Assembly: GCA_963969365.1 (NCBI GenBank)
Contig: OZ017761.1
Span: forward strand, 2,186,899-2,250,898
DNA length: 64,000 nucleotides
Direction of reading: 5' to 3'
Source of the DNA: Asterochloris sp. CNOR1
Lineage: Eukaryota > Chlorophyta > Trebouxiophyceae > Trebouxiales > Trebouxiaceae
Below the pieces are notes generated by a model. The model saw only the letters and a list, made by a program, of their open reading frames with translations. It was not told the DNA's origin and did not search any database. The position numbers were made by a program, and so were the translations under genes. How positions within the stretch are numbered: the first letter of the stretch is position 1; the number at the start of each line of letters is the position of its first letter. Below are positions 36,101 through 47,596 of this stretch, piece by piece.

Positions 36101-39100
36101 CTCGCAGGCATACTGACTGTTTTGCATATGCCATTGCAACTTGCACATCTGGTCAGGTTCCTATGGGCGATTCACCATTACTCAAGTGGGACGGAACAGC
36201 AGCATGCCAGCCACACCAGCTGCCGAGTCTTGTAAGGTTTCTGGATGAAACAGTGCCTGGCACACACGATAGTGTCCAGTGTGTCAGGCCATGGACAACG
36301 CTGTGGAACATGAAGCCCTGGGAAGCCCAGTCTTGCTAGCAGGCACAGGCCTCACACGTCCCTTCAGCAACTCCAATGACTCAATACCATGCTGAGCACA
36401 AGCTGCATTCAGTGCTTGATTGGGCCCACTATCACAATTTGACCTGATGAGAGGGCGCACCTGAATATCACCCGCCGGACAGGCAGGTTGGTCCCCACTG
36501 TCAGGGTGGAGGTGCAACAGATGACAGAAATGGCACCAGCCTGGAAGGCATGCTCCACAAGGTGCCTCTCCTCAAAGCTGAAATCTGCAGAAAGCAGGTG
36601 TTTTGGAGTCAGTGGAAGTTGCCAGCACCAAGGCTGCGACACACAGCAGCAGTTTCAGATTCGCTCCACAGGATGACGCTTTGTCAGCCGCAGACTGCAG
36701 CAGGCAGGTGGGGTAGGGAGGCAGGCGCCGCGCTGCATGCCAGCAGCATGTTGGGTTGTTCAATGGGTACTCGTAACTGCCGTGCTTCATACATACAGCA
36801 TGTAGTAGGTGGCATGAGCGTTGCCCAGACAGGCAGCATTGCAGGGCTCAAAACGGTTGCAAGTTGATGCCCTTCACCATCACTGTTGCTTGCATGCAGC
36901 AGCTCTTGCAGATGCCTGGAGTGCACTACGGAGGGCCTCACCGCCGTGATGGAAAGCAACTCCTTTCTGCATGACTGCCGCCAGCTTATCGCTGTACTTG
37001 CTCTGCAGACTCCTAGCCTTCTCCACCCAGGTGTCACGCCCTGACTGGCTCCAGTACTGGCTGTGCTGCAGCTTCTTGGGGGCAGCCTCAACATGCCTGG
37101 AAAGATATTCTGCAGTGCTTATGGTGCCCTGCAGCAGGTTATTGGGTGCCTGAGCAGCAAGCTGACCATTTGTCACATGCAGGGCACATGTTACACCCCA
37201 CCAACCACCATGTCCTGCAGCATGTCAGCCAGCACACCAAACATGCAGTGGGTCCAGCCCACAGCCTGCCACAGAGTACATGCTACACCGCTGTCAGACC
37301 AATGGTCTGCAGCCCTGCACGGGGAGCATTGGATTCTGTGGGTACCTTGGCCTGCAACCTGCAGTGGGCCCAGCTCACAGCTTGTTGCGAGGCAAAGCAA
37401 TGCCAGACAGGCCTTCAGGGAGAACCAGCAAGGATGGCCGTGGCTTGGCTGCAGAAGTTTGTTGGCTACAGTCAGCCCTGGTCAATGTATGCTTCACATG
37501 CCCGCCTCAAGCGTCGTTTATCCTGAGGTGGCAGCCCAGTGTTGCAGGTGAAGACAAAGCAAGCGCGACACAGGCCTTACAATGTGCAGTCTTTTGCAAG
37601 GTAGGATGTACACGGGCATGCAGCACATCGAACCCACCACCGAGCACCCTAGAGCCAGCTGCAGTATATGGTCTTTTGCGGGCAACTCCGGCTCTTTGCC
37701 TCACAGACTCAATCTGCATTACGCGCAGGGTACAACACTGCAGTGTCCAGCACCTCCTTTCGGGCAGAAAAGCTGGTTGCAATTGTGCACAGCTTACACG
37801 TCAAGGTGGCAGAAACTTGCCAGCCTTTGGGGAACCGGTCAGTGCTTGCCCAGCACTTGGATAGACTGAGCCACAGGAGGCAGACTGTGCAGTTGCAGGC
37901 AATCCACTAGGCACTTCGGGTCTGGGCCACTTGACTGGCCTCTTCCTATCAAGTCATGTGGTGCCAATGCGATGACCAACAGTTGCAGCCACAAGGGCCA
38001 CAGTTGCTCACCCACTGGGTGCTGCAGAACACCAGGACTGAGCCGCCCTCCCCAAGTGTGTCGTCCACTGCACATCGGCACTGCTCCAAGACAGCGTCAT
38101 CTGGCTTTCTTGTCTTGACCATCTCCGAGTGCATTGCAGGCAGCACGCGCTTGATGCCGCTGCCATCTGTGATGTGGGGTTGAGAGAGTACATTGCCATC
38201 CAGCATCATCATGGTGAGGGGCACAGCCCTGAACAAGACAGTAGACAGAGGGTGACCAAGCAAGTGGCCATGAGGATGCCATGCCCAAGTATTGGGCAGC
38301 TTTAGCAATTCTGGGGGCGAGGATGTCCATTTGCCAGAACAGCGCCAAGACTGCTCTCTTGCAGTGTGTCGCAGACACCTCTAGCCCATGTGACATGCAG
38401 TATACTGGAGCTGCCTGCTTGCACATGTCATCTCAGCCTCCCCCCTCAGCCGCCCTGTCAGCTGTTTTGCACTTTCTTGCGCATGAAGCAGTCCAGCATA
38501 GCTGCATTGGGGAAGCAAGTCTGCAGCCTGCAGCGTGTGTGTTGGCCCAGATAATGCCATCAAAGATACCGCAGGCCCTCTGGCCTGCAGTCTATGACGT
38601 GTTCCCCTGCCGGCAGCCACGCTGTCAGCTGAGCTGCACCCTCTGCAGACTGTTCGACCAGGAGCCGACCTGCAGTCTGTGACGTACACCTCTGCCCCCA
38701 GCCACTGCCTCAGCTCATCCACATTCTGCATTGTGCCCGACATGGCCACAATCTGCAGCCTGCTGGTGTGGAGGTCCTCAGCATCCTGGCTGACCTGCAG
38801 ACACAAGGGGAAGGTTGAGCATGTCTCAGGCCCAGAAAGGCTGCCCGCAAATTGCTCTTCATGTCATGACACACACAGCTGGACCCTGCCTTGCATGCTA
38901 CAGCAGCAGGCAGTCAAAGCACAGTGGCTAGCCAATAGAAGGCTTCAGCCACCCTTCTGTAGCTGCGCTGCCCAGTGTGAATGCAGAGCTAAAGGCCTTG
39001 GCTGAGTGCGCTGGCACCCATCACTGCATCCCTGACAGCATCCTGCATGCTGCCTGCCTGCTGAGTATCAGGCAAGGCACACCGTGTGGTCGTGCTGAGT

Positions 39101-42100
39101 CGCCTGCTGCTTCTCCAGGTAGCGCAGCATGGACAGCATCAGCTCCAGGCGAGGTCCCCGCCCAGAGGTGGACACCTACAGCCAAGACAGGGACAGTCAA
39201 GAGACTGCACAGCAGGCTCTGCTGCTGCAGGGGCCGCTATGCATCAGATGGGGCCTGCGAACTGCAGCAGAGGCGTGCCGCTCAGGACAGATGCTGCGGG
39301 AAAGCATGAGTAGCCATGACTGTGGCTGCGGGGTCGAGTAAGCAGGTCAAAAGACTCTAACTCACCGCAGAGCAAGCAGGAACAATCTCTCCAGGCTTGG
39401 CATTCACCTGCAGAAGAGCTCTGGCAGCAACAGGTAGTGCCCTTGCATCAGTCAGGCACACCAGTTGCAGCTGATCTTTGGCACATATGATAGTGACTGG
39501 TATATGTGGCCCTTGTGCAGGTTGTGCGCAGATTTCAGCAGGACCCACAACATCCAGTATGCTTTGTCGAGACAAGGAGATATTTTTGACAGGTGAGCAG
39601 TCAGCTGCTCACAGAAGCAGCTTGGCAACCTTGACGCAGCCCTGTTCCAGGACCCACACAGGCTTGCAGACGCACTGCCTAGCCCCTGCAGCAGCCAGCA
39701 GGCTCATCATGTGCAGCTCGTCAGCCATTTGCAGCCCAGGCACTTCAGGACCTCCTCCTTCAGTGCAAGCACTGACATGAAACGGCGGGCAAAACCATCT
39801 GGTGCACACCCATCAAGACCTGGAGGTTGACCTGTGCCTGGCAGGCAGGTTGACCATGTGCGGATCGTCCTCCGCCATGCACCGCAGGCTAAGCTGTAGT
39901 CACCTCTGTGCCAGTTTCACATCCAGCTGCAACCAGCCACACAGTCAGAGGCTCACCATGTGCAGCTCGTCCACGACCATGCAGCCCAGGCGGTGTAGTT
40001 TGCCCTCCTCCTTGAGGCGCCTGATGAGGGGATAGGCCTTTTCAATGGTGCACACAATGACAGCCACTTGGCTGTCAATCTTGCCCACAAAGTGGTGGCC
40101 ATAGTGTTGCTTCACCGTCCTGCAGCGCCAGGGCAATGATGTCCGAGTGCTTCCAGCCTGATGAGCATGTCAGGGACTGTATCAGACGGCCCTAGCCCCA
40201 CTGTAGCTCCTGAGCGCCTCAGATGGACAAATTGAACAGTTTCTAGAACGAGGTGGGGGTTTGGCAGCAACACGCAGCATTGTGTATGTGTATGGTTTGC
40301 GTGCCCTAGTTGTGAACCTGTTGTGCAGCCAAATTTGCAGCGCCAGGCAGGCCTCACCTGCTGCTGGCGCCAGAAATGCGCTGTAGCCCTGTGCACATGC
40401 TTTGAACTCAGGCTCGTAGCAGTGGTCGGGGCTCACTTGTTGAGAGGGTCAAAGACAGGCTGCAGCCGGTGCACCTGCTCGTCGCAGATCTTCACATAGG
40501 GTGTGACAAAGATGCAGAACTTGTGGGTCTGCGCCACTGTGCGCAGGATGAGCGCGTGCGCCACCGCACTCTTGCCGGAGCCTGTGGGTGCGCTGATCAC
40601 CAGGTTGCAGCGGTTGCGCTCCACCTTTGGCATCATTAGGCAGTCAGCCTGTGGCAGCAGGACAGCACTAGCTATGAAGACGCAGTGCTTCTTGAGGTGT
40701 CAGCCAAGTGTCTGTCAGGTGCTTGCAGGCACAATACATGTGGTAGGCCTACAGCAGCACCTGGGCATACAAGAGCTGCATCACCGGTCTACGAGCCATC
40801 TCAAAGTGTGCAAAGCATGCACACCTGGGCGTCTGGCGCTTCTGCGCTAGCTGCTGTTGATGCTTTGGCAGCAGATTGCATGAGGCAGGTGCAAAATGCA
40901 CTGACGTGCATTCTAGCCTAGTCTCAACATGTGGAAGATGCCATCTGCCCCGCATCAGGCCAACAGGGTGCTAGCCATACGGGACACCATCAGTCATGGC
41001 CTAGCCGCCCTCAGTCGGGACAATGGATCCACCAGCAGCTCAGCAATACCCCGCTTGGATGCCCACACAACGACAGCCCTGTCACAACATCTTCCTCCGC
41101 CCCTGAACTGAGCTTCTGACAGTCCACGTACATTGATTTGCTTGTGCGGACAGCAGCACGCACCTGCCAAGGGTGGCAGTTGCCCTTGAGAATCCTCTGC
41201 GCTGCCTCAGGCGCCTCAGGCACAAGGTCGCTCAGTCTCAGCGACAGGTGCTGGGGTGGCGCCTCTGCCACCTCAACATCGGCGTCTGCCCTGTCAGGCG
41301 CCCTACACAAGAGGCGTAACAGTGTGGGGCCTATGTCACTTGCTGTCAGAGCCTGCAAGATTGGCAGGCCACAGAACAAACGGTGCACAGGCCACGGCAC
41401 CAGGCACCAGTCTGTCAAATGGGGCTTTGATACAGCGTCTAAGCTCAAAGTATGGTCTTTCCAGCCGCAAGACAGCTGCTTCCAAGACAAGTGCCTTTTA
41501 GAAACCGTGAAGCGTCAGCTTCTGGCAGGTCAGGGTACGTAAAAGTTGGCATTGCTGCGTCCTCAGCAGCTTCTGCAGCTGCCTTCAGTGCCTCCTGTAG
41601 CCCACTCAGATCAGGCATGAGGCCAGCCAGTGGCAGCCGTATCAACTTCAACCACACCCCACTGCAGCCACATGCAGCCCAGGGATCTTCGACATTAGCC
41701 ACCTGTTGCCAGCAACAGGCGCACTGGAGGGCCCTGGCGCCCCGGCCACAGCATCCCAAGCGCCGCCGCCTGCAGCCGCCTGAGCAGCAATGGGTCCCTC
41801 TGTGCCCAGCAGGCTGGCTCTCCCTGGCCTTAGCCCATGGGGGTCGGGGTCAGGCCTGCTGAGGAACCCCCACATTGTGCCAGCAGAGCTGCTTGCTGGC
41901 GCCCCGCTCTGCTGACCACCAGCAGCCTGAGCAGCCGCTGCTGGTGCAGCAGTGCCCCTGCCTGAAGGACTGCCTGTTCCCTGCTGGTGAGGCCAAGCAG
42001 GTGCAGCCACCTCAGCTGAAGCAGCGCCAGCTGCTCCCTGCTGCCAGCGCCCGGCTGGGGCAGCCCCCATTGGATCGTCCATCAGCGGTGGCGGCTCCCC

Positions 42101-45100
42101 AACCTCTGTGGGAGGCTTCACTGTTGCCTGCAGCCCATAAGGTATCGCAGCCCCCGCTGCCACCTGTAGCAGCTCTGCCGGCGCATCATTTGCGGGCTCA
42201 TCCCCAGAGGTGGCCATCCACAGTGGCAGGGCATTCACACTCAGTTGCCCGCCCCAGGGCTTTGAGGCTTGCTCATGGGGGCCACCCTGTGGCAGCTGCG
42301 GCGCAGCGTCAGCCTGAGGGGCCTGGATGCTGGAGCCAGCCCGGGGGAGCTGGGGCCCAGCTTGTGCGCTAGCAGCCAGTTCACTGGTGCCAACCTGCTG
42401 AGGCTGCTGACAAGCGGCGCCTGCTTGGCTGTCATAGGCAGCCTTCTGCTGTTGTGCCTGAGCATGTGCCCGTGCAGCCAGGCCAGCAGTGGCAGCCTGC
42501 GGCCGCTGCAACTCCCCAAGTTGCCCTGTTGCCAGGCCATTGCAGTCAGCCTGTCCCCACTGCGCCTGAGCACCCTTGGCTGCAGCCTGGCCCACAGACA
42601 TAGCCTGATGCCGCTGAGGCTTTAAGTGTGCACCTCCAGACTGGCCCCCTGAGCTGCATTGCAGGCGGGAGGGCTTGCTGGCGCCCCTGCCAGCCTTAGC
42701 AGGGCCAGGCGACTTGCGAGCTGGAGTCACAGGCTGCGCGGGCCGCACAGCCGCCACCGGAGACCCAGCGGCAGGAGCTGGAACTCGCTGCTGCTGCGGC
42801 CCGACTGCAGCTCTCTTGCCCTGGCCCTGCCTGGAGCTGTCGTGGGCAGCGTTGCCGCTGTCTGTCCTGCTGGAGACGCCGGCCTCAGCAAATGCCGCCT
42901 CTGGCTGCTTCCGCTTCCCCAGACCTACAGCGCCGCCTGCTGACTGCTGCTGCGGCCAGGGTCCAGCCCTGGGGTAGGCAGCAGGCGTCAGGGACATGGC
43001 CGCAGCGACACCCATCCTCATGGCTGTCTGACACAGCGCCCCACTGCCCAAGGAGCTGGGCCCCGGGGCAGGCATGGGCAGGGCAGCAGCCTTGTCCAGC
43101 TGCTGCTGCTGCCCCTGCCCAGCTTGGGGCGGTGTGGCCATCGCTTGTGCTGTAGCAGATGCCATGATACTGGTCGCAGCAGGCACCCCCTGGAGCCTCC
43201 GGGCAACAGGTCTGGCGGTTGCGGCCAGCCTGGCCGCAGCACTATCTGCGTACAGGCTATGTGCAGGGGCCTCGGCCGCTGCAGAAGCAGACGCTGGCAC
43301 TGTCTGCCTGGGAGCCTGCCTACCGCCAGATGAACTGCCAGCAGCAAGCTCCTGACACGCAGCTGCTGGCTGGGCCACTGGCTGCGCACTGCCTGCCTGT
43401 GCCACCTCGTCAGGCTGCAATGCTTTGCCTGGCTGTGAAGCCAGGCTTGGCAGCGCCCACATAATCCCGTCCTGAGTGTGCAGCAGCCCCTGGCTGCCAC
43501 CTGACCCGCCTGGTAGGCTGCCAGCTCTGCTGCTGGTAGGTGTGTCAGGCACCGTGTCTTCAGGGGCTGCCTCTCCTGTAACTGGGCTCCTCAGAGGAGC
43601 AGGCTCCTGGTGCTGGGAAGGAGCGCGCCGGCTGCTGCTGCTGCTTGGCTCAGCCAACACCTGCTGATGGACATGCTGCTGCTCTGCAGCCCCTGGACGT
43701 GCCTGTCCTGTCAAAGGGCTTCCTGAAGGAGCCGGTTTCCGCTGCTGACCCTGGCTGAGGGCGTCCACCGCGTTTCTGCTGTTGCTGACTGCAGGCAACC
43801 ACTTTGGAAGGCTGTGCTGCCCTTTTGCAGCCTCTGCTGTGGCCTGCTCCTGCTGCGGTGGTGAAAGACGGGCGCCAACTGGGCTGCTGATGCTGCTGGC
43901 GGCAAGCAACCCCTCCTGCTGGAGTCCATGCTTCTCTTCAGGACCTGTGTCTGCCACAGCTTTGCTGGGGCGGGCACAGGAGCGTTGCGCAAGCGGTGCC
44001 ACCCCTGGATGAGACCTGCTGCTGCCCAGGAGGATCTGAGGATTGCCTGCAGGCAGTTACATGATCAGGGTCGTTCAAGAACAGCCGAGATTGCACAAGA
44101 TGCTGCAGGCACACTAGCAACTGCAGTTGGCTTCTCCAGCAGACAGCTGTAGACACTTGCAATGCAGCAGTCAAGACAGCAGGACAGCTCTGCAGGTGCT
44201 TTACAAGAGCCACAGGGACGCCCTTAGCACAGTCAAGCAGCGGCGTAGGAGGTGTCAAGTCTAGGGCGACTGCCATACCCTGAAGTGACCCCACAAGCAG
44301 GTTGGTGGCCTGCACACAGCTTCTCTGCAGCAGGCCTTGCTGGATGGACTTGCCTGACGCTGGTGCAGCGCCGGCTGCTGAAGAGGGCTTGCCTTGCTCC
44401 AGCTGCATCTGTCGCATCTGGATAGATGCTGCCACTGTGTCTGACGCAACGCCATTCCGGGAGATCTGTTGCTGCTGTGGTGCAGGTGCAGCCTGCTCAG
44501 AGGATGGCTTGAGGCTCAGGGGGTTGCTCGCTGCCCTTATGCCACTGGCGCAGGCCTGCAGGCAGTTTGGACCAGGCAAAGATGCAGTGTTTTATAAGCG
44601 CCATCGTGTGCAACACCCCTAGTCAGGGGTGCGTCACTTTCCTTGCATGACTGCAGCCGAGCATGGCCTGCTGTGTAGTCCAAAACGCTGCGTCAGGCAG
44701 ATGCACCCAACCCTGTCTGCATGATTTGCTGTGCAGCCAAGGAGAGAGATGCAGGTGATGTGCATGTCCTTCAGGCTGCTGCGCACCCATGGAGAGGATT
44801 GCTGGTGCATATGCATGCTCACCAGGCTGGCCTCTGGCAACCCAAACCATTCATGCTGCTGCTGCGCTGTGAATAAGAGGCACGGCAACATAGAGGCCAG
44901 GGCAGACGCATGCGCACCATGCTGGCCTGAGGAACTGCTGGAATATGACAGCTGCGCATCCCCTCCTGCTGCTTAGCCTGCCTGGTCACAGCCTCAGCGT
45001 GCTTTGCCTTCTTGCTGGGGTGTGCCCCCTCAGCCCTTTCAGCTTCCAGGTGCTTGCGGTAGCATTGGCCACTGAGCATCTCAATCAGGCGGTCCTTGCA

Positions 45101-45400
45101 CCTGTTCATCTCCCTGCAGTCCAAGGCAGCTGGCGGCATGCTGCACTGTGCTGGCACAGGCGCACCACTTACGAGGCAAATGCATCTGATACATATGGGA
45201 TGCGGCAGCTGCATGCACCTGAGTCTTCTGGCCCTTGCCAGCTCCTCGTCGGTCATTGGCCTCTTGCTGCCCCTGTGTTTTGCGCTGCCAGCATGTTCCG
45301 CTGCTCCCTGGATTCTTGCAGCATTGGAGGCTGCAGCTGCATCAGCAGTACCCCTGACAGAGGAATCAGCGAGCTTCTGGTCGCCTGCAAGCTCTTGCAT
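21155..45400 (-). CDS. DNA polymerase theta (POLQ/TEBICHI): N-terminal superfamily 2 helicase plus C-terminal family-A polymerase
   Basis: Polymerase theta performs microhomology-mediated (theta-mediated) end joining of DNA breaks in the nucleus. The start is ATG at 45400. N-terminal exons 45219-45400, 44918-45113, 44157-44555 and 44035 to about 41657 hold phase; the last is an open frame of about 790 codons, Ala/Gln/Pro/Ser-rich and probably disordered. Helicase: HPWQ (41164-41302), motif I APTGSGKS (40437-40648), motif II VVDELH (39957-40119), motif III MSGT (about 38760), GVAFHHGG (about 36950), [11 protein letters not shown] (about 36490) and [11 protein letters not shown] (about 35900). 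The Hel308-like ratchet follows down to about 31440. Polymerase exons in phase: 26302-26518, 25004-25233 (to GTGR), 24167-24289 (DEPNLQTVP), 23535-23712 (motif [15 protein letters not shown]), 22652-22801 (motif [15 protein letters not shown]), 22110-22262, 21438-21560 and 21155-21316 (motif [10 protein letters not shown]). Many middle exons are placed only by similarity. Intron echoes are frequent. Confidence 0.9.
24010..24125 (-). repeat. Exon-echo copies beside POLQ exon 24167-24289
   Basis: On the plus strand, the 3' border of the exon reads cccacctgggggctacaagg, then tggctgctcctcgcttgctcg. Partial copies occur at about 24010-24055 (gagctaccagg, then agcttgctcctcgcctgctt) and 24085-24125 (cccacctggggccatccgtc), both in the intron on the 3' side of the exon. 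Confidence 0.62.
24630..24968 (-). repeat. Three exon-echo copies on the 3' side of POLQ exon 25004-25233
   Basis: The exon border (plus strand 25004-25057: ctgccagtgccagtgttg, then atgcgcaccaggctgccc) recurs at 24893-24968 (atgcgcaccaggctgccc kept exactly), at 24795-24856 (atgcgcactaggccaccc) and at 24630-24700 (atacgcaccaggctgtca). Divergence rises with distance from the exon. Confidence 0.78.
25385..25660 (-). repeat. Two exon-echo copies on the 5' side of POLQ exon 25004-25233
   Basis: The exon's 5' border (plus strand about 25190-25236: gatcaggtcag, then gtcaagctgcttgagcacct) recurs at about 25398-25445 (gatcaggtcaaatgcatgaa, then aagctgctcaggcatctgcag) and about 25600-25655 (agggtagtcaagctgctgct). 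Translated on the minus strand, the second copy gives [15 protein letters not shown] beside the exon's [14 protein letters not shown]. Confidence 0.75.
39690..39890 (-). repeat. Two exon-echo copies of the POLQ helicase motif II exon end
   Basis: The true exon end (39957-40000, encoding VVDELHM) has two diverged relatives on its 3' side: at about 39690-39750 the minus strand reads [11 protein letters not shown], and at about 39850-39885 it reads [11 protein letters not shown]. Both keep the same spacing to a gtgag-like or related donor region. Confidence 0.72.
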
Positions 45401-46391
45401 GGAGCAACGCTTGGCTACCGGCCGCTAACAGATGAAAGTCGTTACACATGAACTTCCAGACGAACACAGTCCCAAAGCATGGCAGATGGGCCGCTCTGCA
45501 TTTCTTGCTGTGATGGTGTGTCAGATAGGAGGTGTGAGTGACTTGACTCTGTGCTTTTGCAGTCCATGACTAGCTGCTCCACAATGACATTTGCAACGCC
45601 CTACTGACATGGGCACAAGTTGACGTCCAAAGAGAATAGGACGGTCCTACCAGGACCCTGTGTTGCGCCTCAGAACAAAATATTAGAGAGGCAGGGCAAG
45701 CAAACAACTTGCTCCATTCTGCCTTAGAAGTAAGTACACTTTGCACACAATGAGTGACCCATGAAGCTCCCTTGGCTTAGAGCGTGGGCTGGTGATTCCA
45801 GCCCTGGCAATGGCTGCACTGCAGTATAATGCTGCCATGGCCTGAAGCTGGGGGAGTCTGACGGGACAGACTGTATTCCCTCCCTTAGACACTCCCAGCA
45901 ATATTGCTGCCAAAAACATGCGCATGAGCAGACTCCTGCTTTGAAGCCATCCAGACAAAGTCATTGTCCGCAAGGGTCGCCTTCAGATCTCTTAAGGCTA
46001 ACTTTTATGTCCACCTGTGCCTCAGCATACCCATTGACCATCTTGAGCAAGCGGTGTTGTATTTAGAGGGGTACAGCTGAGACATCTGGTTCAGTGCGTA
46101 TGGAACGGTAACTCATGGTTATGTGACGCTGCAACAAGAATGCTTCAGAAAAGCTGGCAGCACACAGCCACTCGAGTAGACGATTAACCTGTTCTCATCC
46201 AAAAAAAGACGCTCTGAGAGAGCTAAGTGATGACATTACAGACTACTCCCAAACAGTTCATATACACGTGTACCCGTGCCACAAACAGCTGAAATGTTTG
46301 CGACTCACAACACAGAGTAGAGGATCACACAGAAGCTTGAGGTGATGTTGCAGGTCAGACATCACCCTTCATGAAGCGTGGCCTTAGTAGA
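45401..46391. other. Intergenic: promoter side of POLQ, 3' side of the surface-protein gene
   Basis: About 1 kb, AT-richer than the genes, between two minus-strand genes. It should hold the POLQ promoter and the surface-protein 3' UTR. No open frame or repeat I can support. Confidence 0.5.
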
Positions 46392-47596
46392 CTAAATACA
46401 CACACAGAAGCCACCATTGCCAGAGGCACACAAAGCACAGCTTGAAACATAGGGGTTTGAGGCCCCAGCGGTACACAATGCCGTACATTGGAGTGTACAC
46501 TCTGAACAATAGCTCTCAGGAGGTGTTGGGGTTGCAGGTGAAGAGGATTCTTCTTCTGCAACAAAAAATCAACATTTGGCAAAACAAACAAGAACACACA
46601 CAAATATTGGCATGATGCACACCTGCAGCTGCTTCCGCATTGATGACGTTGTCGACGGTTTGCGTGGTGGCTGCACTGCATGGGCCGACACTGCCCAGTT
46701 GCTCAAAGCCGTCTTCTTCCACTGCTTCACAGGAAGCTGTGAGAGGAATCAGACAATTCCCTGCGTACTCATAGTAGTATGAGGATTCGGCAAGAACAGA
46801 GCAGCCTTGAGTGTTGGTCTCAACCACAACAATGGACTCTATTTCCGCTTCATTTTCTGGGTAAGTAGCACAACATGCAGCCAATGATGGCGGTGTTGGC
46901 GTCGGCAGTGGCTTTGCCGGCAGGACAATGGGCATTGCAGGAGAGGGGGTCGGCACTGGCGTTGGCGTCAGCGGAGCTAGCGTGGTAGGAGGTGGGGTTG
47001 GCACTGGCGTGGGCGTCAGCGGAGCTAGCGTGGTAGGAGGTGGGGTCGGCACTGGCGTGGTCGTCAGCATGGCCACCGTGGTAGGTGGTGGAGTCGGCAC
47101 CGGCGTGGGCGTTGGACTGACCGGCACTGGCACTGGCTGGGCTGTGAGCGTAGCCGGCTCAGCTGTAGACACAGCGCTCGTAGTGGACGGCACCCGCTTC
47201 GGTGTGATAGCCAGCCCAGATGTCGGCTTTAAGCGCGCACTGCTAGCGGGCTGTGGTGCAGGAAGCACAGCACCAAGCTGAGGTCTTGGGGCTGGAGCTG
47301 GACCGTATGCTGCAGACCAGATGGTGCCAACCTCAGCATGTGACGAGCACCTTGGACATGCGAATGACCTTCCCAGATATAGCGACTGTTGCAGTGATTA
47401 AGTGGCTGGCAGATTGATGCAGTGACTGCCAAGGCGCAACGTCATCAAGTGTGCTCAACGGAGGGTTCAAGTCACACATGAAGTTCCTGTCTGGGGGGAT
47501 GAAGTGGACTTAATGCCTTGGCTCACCGACTGATGGGATGAAGTGCATACTGATGATGATCTGAATCAGGCCAATGATGCTGAGTTGCCCCACCAT
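46392..47596 (-). CDS. Secreted Pro/Thr-rich, Cys-rich cell-surface or wall protein, 306 aa
   Basis: Three exons close in phase: 47527-47596, 46623-47309 and 46392-46555 (stop TAG). The first exon is a hydrophobic signal peptide (MVGQLSIIGLIQIIIS). A Pro-rich spacer follows, then a 16-residue Pro/Thr repeat (PVPTPPPTT core) encoded by a 48-bp DNA repeat. After that comes a globular segment containing CCATYPENEAEIESI and SSYYYEYAGNC. The Cys-rich tail (YCSECTLQCTALC, then CALCASGNGGFCVCI) ends the protein. The layout (signal peptide, stiff Pro/Thr rod, disulfide-bonded heads) resembles algal hydroxyproline-rich wall glycoproteins. No enzyme domain or membrane anchor is visible, and I do not recognise the Cys pattern. 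Function is inferred only from architecture. Confidence 0.75.
46953..47096 (-). repeat. 48-bp coding minisatellite, three units
   Basis: Three head-to-tail units, each starting with ggcactggcgt on the plus strand, encode a repeated 16-residue Pro/Thr block in the surface protein. Units one and two are nearly identical; the third is diverged. Confidence 0.82.

Noticed and set aside
41648-44002. 784-codon open frame as an independent gene
   Set aside because: It begins with GTG rather than ATG. An in-phase acceptor at 44036-44038 joins it to the upstream POLQ exon at 44157, and it leads into the helicase exons, so it fits better as a POLQ exon.
46950-47100. CRISPR array
   Set aside because: The repeats are contiguous with no spacers and are coding; the genome is eukaryotic.
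46928-47281. Plus-strand Gly/Val-rich repeat protein
   Set aside because: It is the reverse-strand reading of the 48-bp minisatellite; the minus strand has a signal peptide and an in-phase three-exon model.
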